Of a DNA stretch of 64,000 nucleotides, positions 33,817 to 43,654 are shown piece after piece. This DNA comes from Pyropia haitanensis (taxonomy: Eukaryota; Rhodophyta; Bangiophyceae; Bangiales; Bangiaceae), in contig SDUX01000002.1 of the NCBI GenBank assembly GCA_008729055.1, positions 6,239,485 to 6,303,484 of the forward strand, given 5' to 3'. The stretch's first letter is position 1. Each line of letters starts with the position of its first letter. The position numbers and the translations under genes were made by a program. Below the pieces are notes generated by a model that searched no databases, had not been told where the DNA came from, and saw nothing but the letters and a program-made list of their open reading frames with translations.

Positions 33817-34522
33817 GGTGCGTCGGTGGCTGGCCGGCACGCCACCGGCGGTGGCCATCCGTGCGACGGCGGCGGCGGGGCGGCTGCCGCCGCCGCCGCC
33901 CGCGACGGACCACCGTGGCTGCCGCTGTGGCCGGCACTCCCGCGGCGCTCTGGCACGCACCTCCCCCGCCGCGGACGCCGTCGCTCCCGCCTGCGCGCGC
34001 CGCCATTGCGACGCCCGCTGCTGGTGAAGCTGGGAGCCGGGGCCGTGGCTGCCCGTTGCTCGCCGCATTCAGCCCTTTTCCCCCCCGCACCCGTGCCCCA
34101 CTCCTCCCCCACCCCCCCCTCCCTTCACCCCCCGGGGTCGCCCCGCATGCCCGTGGCAGAAAAAAGAAAGACAGTGTTGTGTCGCGCTCGATTCCACAAC
34201 CCCGCCCCAGGCGACGTCATTTCACCCACATCACAGGGGGTCCCGCTGAGACGTGCCCCCGGCCTCACCCGCAGGTCCGCTCGGCACGCCCCTCGACCCC
34301 GCGCACGGCCAGCGCCGCCTCCCCGCAGGCGTCTCCATCGATCCGATCCGTCGCCGATGCGGCAGGCTCCGCGGGCGGGGATGTGCCAGGAACGCCCCGC
34401 CGGCAGGCCCATTGGCGTGCCCCGTCGGGCGCCTGCTCGAGCCCGCCACCCGCCACAGTCGCGACGGGGAACAGGCGGCCGCGCGAGAAAGACAGCGAAC
34501 CAAGATTCACCACGGGGCGGGG

Positions 34523-36934
34523 TCACTCGGCTGGAGCAGCAGCAGCAGCGCCGACGGCGGGCGACCCCGCCTGGGCCTCGGATAGTTCCCCCCCAACGAC
34601 GGCGACCTGTGCCAGAGGCGCAGGTTCTGTGGGGCTACCTTCTTCGCGCGTGCCACACAGGCTCTTCCGCAAAAAGCGCATCCGCAGCTGCAGCAGCTTC
34701 CAGGCCGTGCCGTAGCCCCACCTCGCCCGAGCCACGGACAGGGGTGATGCCCTCCGAGACAGCCACAGCACAGAGCGGAAGTTGACCGAGGCGCCCTTGT
34801 CAATGAGGAGCTCCGCCACGCTCATGACCTCGCGGCGGAACCGCTCCGAAGCCGCGTCGGGGATCACGTCTGGTGGGTCACCGCAGGGCGCGAACACCGC
34901 GTAGTAGAGCGGCGTGTTGCCTTCGTCGTCGCGCGCCGTAATGCGCGCCTTCTCTTTCAAAAGAACCAACGCCGCCTTGGGCTGTCGATTGATGGCGGCG
35001 ACGTGGAGCGCCGTCGCACCACAGCCGTCCACCTTGTGCACGTCGGCCCCTCGCTCAATCAGCAGTTGCACCATGTCGCAGTGCCCAGACTCGCTCGCGA
35101 GGTGCAGCGGCGTCTGTCCGTGCACATTGTGCGCGTCAATGGGCCCCTCGCTGCGGTCCAGGAGAAACCGTGCCGCCCGCATCCGTCCGCTACCAGCTGC
35201 CAGATGTAACGGCGTGTTGCCAAAACGACAGGTCGCTGCAGCAGACAATGACCCGTGCGCGGCATCGTCGGCGCCATCCGACTCGGTCGTGGAGACGCCG
35301 TCGTGCCCACTCGACCCGCTGCCGCTGCTGGTCGGCGGCGGCAGCAAGGCGCGTAAGACATCGACTTGATCATACAACGCCGCGGCGTGCACTGCGGAAT
35401 GCCCAATGCAGTTGCCTTGTGCGGCGTCCCCACCAGCTCGCATGAGGGCCTGCACAGCCGCCACCTGACCATTGAAACTCGCAAAACACAACGGCGTCGT
35501 ACCAAGATGCGACACGGCAGACACGTCCGCCCCTTTCCGCACCAGCAGCTCCACCACCTCAAGGTGCCCGTTAAACGCCGCCGCGTGCAGCGCCGTCCAG
35601 CCATCGATCTCAGCTGCCGCCATGTCCGCCCCCCTGTCCACCAGTAGCTCCACCACCGCACGGTGCCTGTTCCTCGCGGACCCATGCAGCGCCGTCCAGC
35701 CGTTCTTGTCCGTTGCCGCCATGTCCGCCCCCCTATCCACCAGCAGCTCCACCACCGCACGGTGCCCGTTCCACGCGCACCGATGCAGCGCCGTCCAGCC
35801 GTACTTGTCGGTTGCCGCCATATCCGCCCCCCTGTCCAGCAGCAGCTCCACCACCGCACGGTGCCCGTTCCACGCGCACCGATGCAGCGCCGTCCAGCCG
35901 TACTTGTCGGTTGCCGCCATATCCGCCCCCCTGTCCAGCAGCAGCTCCACCACCGGACGGTGCCCGTTCCACGCGCACCGATGCAGCGCCGTCCAGCCGT
36001 ACTGGTCGGTTGCCGCCATGTCCGCCCCCCTGTCCAGCAGCAGCTCCACCACTGGACGGTGCCCGTTCCACGCGGACCGATGCAGCGCCATCCAGCCGTA
36101 CTTGTCCGTTGCCGCCATGTCCGTGCCCCTGTCCAGCAGCAGCTCCACCACCGCACGGTGCCCGTTCCACGCGCACCGATGCAGCGCCGTCCAGCCGTGC
36201 TCGTCGGTTGCCGCCATGTCCGCCCCCCTGTCCAGCAGCAGCTCCACCACTGGACGGTGCCCGTTCCACGCCGCCAGCTGCAGCGCCGTCCAGCCATCGT
36301 TGTCGGTTGCCGCCATGTCCGCCCCCCTGTCCACCAGCAGCTCCACCACCGCATGGTGTCCGTTCCACGCCGCCAGGTGTAGCGCGAGCATGCCGGTCTT
36401 GTCGGTTGCCGCCATGTCCCCCCTGTTGTCAACGAGCGGCTCCACCACGTCGGCTGTCGTTGCGTCCCCGTTCGACCGCAGCACCCGCACGACGAGCGCC
36501 GCATTTCCGGCCAGAGCCGCCACGTGCAAGGGCGTCCAGCCAAACCGGTCGCGCTGGTCCCCGTCGGCGGCCGTCCACAACGACGCGGCCGCCGCCTCCA
36601 CTTGACCCTCCCACGCCTGCAGGTGCACAGGCGCCCACCCGAGGTGGTCCGCGTTCGCCACCGGGTCGACGCCCAGCGTCAGCAGCGCGGCCACCGTCAT
36701 TGACCGGCCGGCCAGAGCCGCCAGCTGAACGGGCGTCTCCCCTGCAGCGTTGCGCGCATCCAGAGGCGCGCCCGCCTCTGCCAAGACGCGAATGCTCTCG
36801 GTGTGTCCGCCCGCGGCGGCCACGTGCACGGGGGCGTTGCCCGCCGCGTCGAGCGGGCGGCACAGCGCGGCCGGGTCCGCCTCAATCCGCCGGCGTACGG
36901 CAAAGGCCTGCCCCTTCTTGATCGCCGCCTCCAT
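34523..36934 (-). CDS. Ankyrin-repeat protein, about 19 repeats
   Basis: This is a single-exon protein of 803 residues made almost wholly of ankyrin repeats, which act as protein-binding scaffolds. The ATG at 36934 gives MEAAIKKGQAFAVRRRIEAD; an upstream in-frame extension has no ATG. About nineteen 33-residue repeats can be counted. Repeats 5-12 are nearly identical (DKYGWTALHRCAWNGHRAVV, then ELLLDRGADMAAT). A Ser/Gly/Asp-rich linker (TSSGSGSSGHDGVSTTESD) interrupts the array after repeat 15, and four more diverged repeats follow. The C-terminal 90 residues are a basic helix (WGYGTAWKLLQLRMRFLRKS) and an Ala/Pro-rich tail with no known domain. No membrane segment or kinase domain is present, so partner and location are unknown. 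Confidence 0.9.
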   Translation of the reverse strand: MEAAIKKGQAFAVRRRIEADPAALCRPLDAAGNAPVHVAAAGGHTESIRVLAEAGAPLDARNAAGETPVQLAALAGRSMTVAALLTLGVDPVANADHLGWAPVHLQAWEGQVEAAAASLWTAADGDQRDRFGWTPLHVAALAGNAALVVRVLRSNGDATTADVVEPLVDNRGDMAATDKTGMLALHLAAWNGHHAVVELLVDRGADMAATDNDGWTALQLAAWNGHRPVVELLLDRGADMAATDEHGWTALHRCAWNGHRAVVELLLDRGTDMAATDKYGWMALHRSAWNGHRPVVELLLDRGADMAATDQYGWTALHRCAWNGHRPVVELLLDRGADMAATDKYGWTALHRCAWNGHRAVVELLLDRGADMAATDKYGWTALHRCAWNGHRAVVELLVDRGADMAATDKNGWTALHGSARNRHRAVVELLVDRGADMAAAEIDGWTALHAAAFNGHLEVVELLVRKGADVSAVSHLGTTPLCFASFNGQVAAVQALMRAGGDAAQGNCIGHSAVHAAALYDQVDVLRALLPPPTSSGSGSSGHDGVSTTESDGADDAAHGSLSAAATCRFGNTPLHLAAGSGRMRAARFLLDRSEGPIDAHNVHGQTPLHLASESGHCDMVQLLIERGADVHKVDGCGATALHVAAINRQPKAALVLLKEKARITARDDEGNTPLYYAVFAPCGDPPDVIPDAASERFRREVMSVAELLIDKGASVNFRSVLWLSRRASPLSVARARWGYGTAWKLLQLRMRFLRKSLCGTREEGSPTEPAPLAQVAVVGGELSEAQAGSPAVGAAAAAPAE
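35613..36440. repeat. 99-bp tandem array coding for ankyrin repeats
   Basis: On the plus strand the landmark GTTGCCGCCAT recurs at 35712, 35811, 35910, 36009, 36108, 36207, 36306 and 36405, exactly 99 bases apart with no indel. Units around 35811-36008 are almost identical at DNA level, including silent positions. That indicates recent duplication or gene conversion within the ankyrin gene. Confidence 0.92.
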
Positions 36935-37752
36935 CGTCGGCCCGCGGCGACGCGCGCGGCCCAGACGGCGGGCCAGCCAGGGACGATACGCCCTCCCGCC
37001 TCCCCCCGCCGCACCAACCCCCGGCCTCGACACAGGCGCGGGAGCCGTCCAACGTCCCCACCACCGTCACGCCGCGGCGGCACCTACCGTCGGGGACGGC
37101 GCACAAACACGGGGCTGCAGCGGGAACGGCGCGCGCACACGGGGCAGCGGTGGCAACGGCGTGCGGGTGCGCCCGCAGCACGCAGACTGGGCGCGCGCCC
37201 GCCGCCGTGGCGGGCCACTACGGGACACACCCAAAAGGGGGGGGGCCGCCGCAGCCGGCCATTGTCGCCGTAGCTGCCGCCCGCGCGCGTGGCCCCGCGC
37301 GGGAGCTCCCGCCAGACGCGTCGGCAGCCCACGCGGGCGGCCAACACAGACCTGCGGACAGCGCCCGGGCGGGCCCCGCCCGTGGCACCGTGGCCGGGGC
37401 CGCCAGCGCATCGGCCGTGGGCGGCGCGCCGGGAGCAGAGTCGCCGAATCGGCGCACGCGGTCCCCAACATCCCGACTCGCGTGCGACCCGCCACCGGCC
37501 GCTCCCCCCGCGGCGACGGCCGCCGTCGTGACGCGCGCCATGCGGGGCTGGAGACGAGAGCGGAGGGGAGGTGCAGGTGCGGCGTGGGGGGGGGGGGGTG
37601 TTGCCGCGCCGGCCGCCTCGCCGCCGCCGTGGCGGCGGCTCGCCGACGGGCGGCCGCCGCGGCGACCGCCGCGGCCCACGCGGTGGCCGCGTGCGGCGCG
37701 GCCGCCGTGGCGGCCGGCGCTGCCGCCGAGAGGCACAGGGCAGGGCGACGGC

Positions 37753-37803
<51 letters not shown>

Positions 37804-37921
37804 GGCTGCCGCCCGCTGGACGCGGCGGCACCCCGCGGCGGTGGCTGTGGCTGCCGCACCGGCCGCGGCGACCGCCCGCGGCAGCGGCGTGGGCCACAAC
37901 GACGCCCGCCGCGGCGGCGCA

Positions 37922-37955
<34 letters not shown>

Positions 37956-40683
37956 CGGCAATGGTGGCCGACGCGGTGGCGTGCCGCGCGGGCCGCCGCG
38001 CCCGGCGCTGCCACCGCCGCCCGACCCCTCCCCCTGCCGGCCGCTCTGGTGCGTCGGCTGCATGCCCGTACGAGGGCCTTCCATGGCTGCTCCCGCGCGC
38101 GCTGCACGCCGCGGCGGGAGCGCCCTCGGACGTGGGCGGCGGCGGCGGCAGGGGGGGAGGGAGGGAGCGAGGGGGGGCGGGGGGGACCGCCAGGAGGCGC
38201 CCGCCGCTCGCGCCGTCCGCCACCGTCGGCTGCGCCCGTCGCGGCGACTAGTCGTGCGCGGCCGCCGCTGGCGTCGCCGGCGCGGCCGCGGTGGCCGCCC
38301 CACCGTCGGCGGCCGGCCGGCCGGCGACGCCAGCGGCGGCACCGTGCGGGCGGCGTCCCCGTCCGCGTCGGCATCGTCGTTGGCAGCGTCGCCGGCGGCG
38401 GCAGGGCGGTCGCCCCCCCCTCCTGCTCGTAGGAGCGGCGGCGGCGACGCCCGCCCTGCGTCGTCGTTGCGGCCGTCGAGCCGCCGGCGGGGGGGGGGGC
38501 GGCCGCCACCGGCCGCCCGCGCGCGCGCCGCCGCGGCGGTCGTGGCGACCGCGGGTGGGTGCCGCCGCGGGTGTGGCCGCTGCTGGCGCGCCGCCCTGGT
38601 GCGGTGACGCGGCCGCCGCGTCGGCGCTGACGCGGCGGGCGGTGGGTGGGGGGGCGGCAGCTGGTTGGGGGGGGAGGGGTGGGGGGTGGGGGGGGGGGGG
38701 TTGGGGCGGTGACGCGGCTCCCGCCGCGGGGGATCGAAGCGGCGGTAGCGACAGTGGGGGGGGGTGGGGGGAGGCAGCAACGCAGCGGTAGCGGCCGCCG
38801 CGGCGACTGCCGCCGCCGCCGCTGCCGCCGCAGCTGCTGCTGCTACAGGCGTCGGCGCGTCCTCGTTGGGTTCCCTTTTCTCGTTGCGACGAGGTCTCGC
38901 TCCGACCCGCCCCCGCTGCCGTTGTGTGCACTTGCCGCCGCCGCGACCGCCGCCGCCGCCGCCGTCGTCGTCACCGCTGACGTCTTCCCGGTGCATCGCG
39001 GTGGCCACGGCGGCCGGTGCGGCTACCGCGTCGTCACCAGGAGGAATGTGGATGAAGGGGTGCTCGTCTGGCGAGGGTGTACCGGATGCACCGCGTCGCC
39101 ACCAAAGAGGCCCATGCAGAAGAGTGGCTGTAAGGTCGGCCGCCGTGTTGCCTAGCTAGAGGGGTCGGGCTCGCTCGGCTGCCAGGTGCGGCCAACTCTC
39201 TCTCAGCCGGTCGACGCCGTCGACGCATTGAATTTCAGTCGGTGCCGACGCACGCGAGACTGGCCGCCGGTCATGACCCGGTCGTGCCCGTTTGGTCTGG
39301 GGATGGCTGCCCCCATCGCTGCGGGCGGGCGTGTCCCTTTGCCCAGAGTGGCCTGGCGTAGAGCCCTCCACCGCCTGGCGCCGGGGACAAGGTCGATGTC
39401 TCTGGCGGAGAACGGCGTCGCAGGGGGGACCGAGGGGGTGAGCCAGCGGCTGCCCCGTGGGGGGGGGGGCACCCCGCGGCCGCAGCGATTCATCCCTGTG
39501 CACGGCAATCCGGGCGGGGACGGTAGACGCTTGTCATGGGGAGGGGAGCGCAAGTGGGCGGGCGGGCGGGGGGGGGGGGGGGACGCGGCAGGCGTACCGT
39601 ACTGTGGCGGCCACGCCCCGACGGCGAGCCGCCCCCGCCGCGACTGGCGCGGCTGCCGCTGCCGTCGCGGCATCCATCGGTCCCCACACCGCGGGGGCCT
39701 CTGTCCCCGCCGCAACGGACGTGTGCCCGCCGCCGCTGCCGCGGCGGAGCGGCCAACCCACACTGCCAGCACGGTGCGTGCTCGTCGGGCGGCACCAGCT
39801 CGTAGGCATGTGCGCGTGCGTGCTCCGGGCGGCTACGCCGCGCCGATACATGATGGTTGCGTAGCGGGCTCCGCCAGCTGGCCTCACCTCCCCGCTCTGC
39901 CCCCGCCCCCGCCATCGGGGTCACCCACCCCTCACCGGGTATCCCCCACCGCCGCCGCGTCACAGCTGCTGCTCCTCCTGCGCCGAGAAGGGGGGGGGGG
40001 GGGGGGGGGGGGGGAGGGGGGAGGTTCACACAAACGCCCGAGGTGCCGCCGCGCCGCCGCGTCGGCCGGCGGGTGCACCCCGCGCCGCCGCGTCGGCCGG
40101 CGGGTGCATTCCGCGCCGCCGCGTCGACACGGACGGCGCGGCGGCGGCGGCGGCGGCCGCCGCGTCGGGCGCAAACCGCACCGCCGGGCGGCCGCCAGAC
40201 GGGATCGCCTCGACGTCGGGGCCGGGCGGCCGCCACCGCCCGCGTCGGGTGGCGGCGCGGGACAACGTCACCCGGCTCGGCCGCCGCCGCGTCGGCTGGT
40301 GGGCAGACGACGGCACCGCCCGTGCGGATGCCGCCGCCGGCACCGGGCCACGCGGGCATCGCGCCACGCCGGTCGGGAGACCGCCAACGGCGGTGGGCGG
40401 CGGTCAACTCCGCCGACTTGCCCGCAAGTGTTCGCGGCGCTCACCTGCATGGCGACTCGAACAGAATTTCGACTGGTTTAGGAGCGCGACTTGATCCCCG
40501 GCCCATGCAACGCATGGGCATCCACGTGAGCGCACAAACGCGTACCCGACTGCAAACGGCGCGGACACGCCGAGAAGGGGGAGAGCGGGGGAGCATGGTC
40601 CTTCCCCGTCGTGCGCTCCCGCGGCGCCCTCCGTCGCTCCTCCCCCCCCGCCCCCTCCCCCGCTGCCGGCGGCCGCCGCGGCC
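36935..40683. other. Gap: 3.7 kb, possible low-complexity gene unresolved
   Basis: No gene can be supported with confidence. On the minus strand, a frame from 39008 starts MATAMHREDVSGDDDGGGGG and continues through Ala-rich and acidic segments (GDAANDDADADGDAARTVPP) toward 38300. Poly-C tracts at 38677-38701 and 38478-38487 interrupt it. It may be a disordered protein like those at 52-63 kb. GCC/GGC arrays lie at 37770-37805 and 37918-37955. A 31-bp repeat is at 40051-40126. Confidence 0.4.
40051..40126. repeat. 31-bp tandem repeat, about 2.4 copies
   Basis: Units beginning GCGCCGCCGCGTCG start at 40051, 40082 and 40113. The first two differ only near their ends. No gene is attached. Confidence 0.8.
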
Positions 40684-40803
40684 ATGCCCCCCTCCACCGT
40701 CCACCGCGTGCTCATCTACGACCGCCCGCCCGCCGCGGCGTGCGTCTACGAGCGCGCGCTGCCGCCGCCGCCGCCCGCCGGCACGCCGCCGCCGCCGGCC
40801 GAC

Positions 40804-40838
<35 letters not shown>

Positions 40839-41869
40839 CGCCGCCGCCGCCGCCGCCGCCGCTGTGCCCGCCGACACGCTGCGCGACGTGGTGCACGTCT
40901 TTTCACAGTTCTCCCGTGACGTGGGGGGGGGGGGTACGTGCGTGCGGCACGCCGTCGTTGGGGGGGGGTGTGGGGGGGGGGGGCGTGGGGCGTAGCGGCT
41001 GTGGAGCCGCCGCGCGCGGCTGGTGCCGGCTGGGGGGGGGGGGGGCGCGGCCGCTGCTGGGGCTGCGTGGGGCGGCGTGGGCCGGCTTGGGAAACTGAAC
41101 GGCTGTGTGCTGCTGTTGGGGCTCCGTGGATGGTGGTTTGCGCGACCGCACGCCGCGGTTTTCCGCGGCGGCCGGCGGCGCGGCGCGTGCAGAGGTGCAG
41201 CGGCTGGTGTTTCGGCGGCCGCCGCCGCCGCTTGGCGACGGCGCTGTCCAGTGGGCACCCGTACGTTTGGGTCGGTCGGTTTGTTGGGGGTGGCCAAGTG
41301 GGAGCCGCCGCGTGTCGCCGTCTGCCCGTGCCCGTCTGCGCGTGGCCGCACGGCGTCGGTCCTTGCAGCGCGCTGACGTTGCCTACCCGCTACGGAGCAC
41401 TCGCCGCGTGTCCCCGTGGTGAGCCCCCCTCCCGGCGCGGTCCCGCCCACTGCCACCGTTTCCCTCTGTGCACGGCTCTTCCCTCGCCTTGTCCACCATC
41501 CCGCCCGTGGGCGTCTCCCGCCGCCATCTCCCCCCCCTCCTCCCCTTCCCTTTCCCTTCACAGGAGCCCGACGAGCCGCTGCTCAGCTCTGCGTGGCCAT
41601 CGCTCTCCCTCACCACCACCACCGCCGACGCCTTCCTGGTCATCGCGCTGGACAACGCGGCGGTGCCGCCGACGCCGGCGCCGGCGCTGGCGGGCGCCGC
41701 CGGTGCCGCCCGCCCGCCCGACGCGGTCGCCGCGTTTGTCGCCGCCGTTGCCGCGTACGTGGCCGCCCACCCGGCAACGTTTGCGGGGGGGGGGCGGGGG
41801 GGGGGGGGGCTCACCCGCCGCCAGGTCGACGACGCGGTGGACCGGATACGCCTGGCGATGCAGCTGTGA
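40684..41869 (+). CDS. Longin-fold protein, TRAPPC1/Bet5-like (tentative)
   Basis: Exon 1 (40684..40920) starts MPPSTVHRVLIYDRPPAAAC and exon 2 is 41564..41869. They join in phase 0 to give 180 residues. The donor is gtgggg at 40921; a better-looking gtacgt at 40934 would be phase 1 and out of frame. The acceptor is cttcacag after a long C/T tract. The opening IYDR..ACVYERAL strand pattern, the helix LRDVVHVFSQFSRD, then SLSLTTTTADAFLVIALD and a final helix pair AVAAFVAAVAAYVAAHP and DDAVDRIRLAM follow the order of TRAPP subunit 1 and other longin/SNARE-like proteins, which tether ER-Golgi vesicles. A poly-Ala insertion of about 20 residues from a GCG/GCC array lies in the first loop. Assignment to TRAPPC1 is by pattern only; another longin family is possible. 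Confidence 0.48.
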
Positions 41870-42632
41870 CGCCCGCAAGGGTGGGGGGGGCGGGCGGCGG
41901 GGGGGGGGGCACGGCGCCGGACGGCGGGGGCGTGGCGGGATGTCATGGCGGGACCGGTTTTTTGACCCCCACCGGCCGCAGCGGGGCGTCAGTGTGACGG
42001 TCTGGCTGGTGGCGGGCGCCCCCTCCTCCGCCTGGCTGGCAGACCGTCTGCGCGGTGGGGGGCACCACCGAGTCGGGTCCTCCCCTCCCGCCCCTTGCTC
42101 CACAAACTGTTGCCGCCACTTGTCCGTCGTTCCCAGAGCTCCTCTGGCCCAACCGTCGCCTCGCTGCTGGCCCGCTCACGCTGGCGTCACGGCCGTGGCG
42201 GCTTGTTGGCGGGCCGCCAGGCCGATGGTGTCCGCGCCGTGGGCGGACGCGGTCGGGACCGCCCGCCGCGGGGGCGACGGCCGGACAGTGGCGCGCGCGC
42301 TCCCCACCGCCCGCCACGACCGGTCCCACTGCCCTCTCCCATCGGTGCCGCCGCGTCCGGGGTGGCCGCCCGTTGATGCGGTCGCCCCCCGTGCGCGGTG
42401 CGGGGCGCCCGCGGGGTCTGCCACCCCACCCCGTGTCGGGCGGGCCGCCCGGGGTGCCCCGTACCCGCGCGTGAGCGGGCGTGCGATACGGGGCGTGCGA
42501 GGGAGCGCCAGAGCACAGGACGGACGGGCGGCAGTTTGGGCGGCAGGCGGCGGAAGCGGAGACCACCGTCCATGGTCAGGGGCGACCAGTGTCCATGATC
42601 CTGGCGCGCACGCGGTGGTCACCCCGCCCAGT
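41870..42632. other. Gap: 3' flank, nothing recognised
   Basis: Between the longin-like gene and the small minus-strand frame. Open frames occur on both strands, but no domain, repeat or signal was found. Confidence 0.5.
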
Positions 42633-42896
42633 CTACTTCCATTGTCGGCCCGCTGCGGTTTGCGTCACCCGATAGCAGAGGCGCTCCCAGGCGGGGACGC
42701 CGCAGGTGACGAGCACTGCTACCAATGCGGACTGCCGGGCGTCCATCCACTCCGACACCACCTGCGACACGTCCGTCGGGTCGTTGGTTGTCGTGCGGCG
42801 GCCATCGACGGCAATGGCCGCGCCGGCGGCGAGGAGGGTGCCCACCGCCGCCACCCACACGCGTCGGAGGAGGGTTGGCAGGATGGGGTGCGCCAT
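42633..42896 (-). CDS. Possible small single-span membrane protein, 87 aa
   Basis: The frame opens with ATG at 42896 (MAHPILPTLLRRVWVAAVGT) and ends at 42633. It has a basic N-terminus, then a hydrophobic segment VAAVGTLLAAGAAIAV (about residues 15-30). An acidic/polar part (TNDPTDVSQVVSEWMDARQS) and a second hydrophobic stretch ALVAVLVTCGVPAW follow. Residue mix is more protein-like than shadow frames nearby, and the local DNA is less GC-extreme. There is no recognised family. It is divergent from the SDR gene at 43655 with 758 bases between. It could be a small organelle or secretory membrane protein, or spurious. Confidence 0.35.
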   Translation of the reverse strand: MAHPILPTLLRRVWVAAVGTLLAAGAAIAVDGRRTTTNDPTDVSQVVSEWMDARQSALVAVLVTCGVPAWERLCYRVTQTAAGRQWK

Positions 42897-43654
42897 GGTG
42901 GCTTTTGCGAGCTGGCAACTGGCAGAGGGAACGCTATGGAGATGGGGGGAGGGATATCGGTCCTGCTCTGTGTGGTGCCGGCGCGGGTACTGTGATGCAC
43001 CAACATCGGCACGTCATTGTTGTGGTTGCACTCACGCCGCCGCCGGCGCGCGCTGGTCTGCCTCCAAGACCGGCGGCTGTCCGTAGACTGGCCACGCCAC
43101 CTACGTACTGTACGTGGACCGCCCGCGGTGGGCCAAAGGCGCCTGGGGATCTCCCGACGCGGGCATCCTTCCCCGGCTGCAGCTGCTGCTACGCCGGCGC
43201 TGCGCCACCGCCCTACGCCAAGGGTCAGCCTTGCGCGTCGGAACGCCCTGTGGAGCGGGGGGGTGGATCAACAGGGGTCGTCGCGTGCACGCACGACGGC
43301 ATCATGCGGTGTACAGTACTCTGCTGGCAGTGCTCGTGGCCGGCTGGCCAGCCGGGCACGGGCTGGGTGTGTAGTGGTGGCACCGCCAGACGTGGCCCTT
43401 TGCCGCAACCCAAACGAAGGGACATGCGCGCACGCCGTTAAATGACTGCGCGCGGCGTCGTGCTCGAGTCTCGCCTACCATGACGCTCTCGCTTCCGCCA
43501 GTACGGTACCCCCCCCCCCCCCGCCACCGCTCGGAGCCCTCGCTCGCCGCGCCACTTGCGCTGCCCCTCCCCTCCACGCTGCCCCCCCTCCGCCCTCTCT
43601 CTATCATCCATCCCCCCCCTCCTCCCCCCCCCCACGCCCGCGGCGGCGGTGACC
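42897..43654. other. Gap: divergent intergenic region
   Basis: Upstream of the SDR gene. A poly-C tract at 43509-43522 and C/T-rich sequence to 43630 precede its start. No TATA box or other gene was identified. Confidence 0.5.

Larger units (their letters stand above)
30626..34522. other. Gap: extreme low-complexity region
   Basis: This is nearly pure G/C sequence with CCG/CGG arrays, C-tracts and an A35 tract at 32054-32088. Open frames of up to about 1000 codons on each strand cross it and run over the tyrosinase first exon in other frames. They have no domains and are judged spurious. A minus frame starting MAGTGLPIVYSGSYPDERG near 33265 looks briefly protein-like but continues into Arg/Ala repeats. 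A 19-bp repeat is at 33062-33118. Confidence 0.5.
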
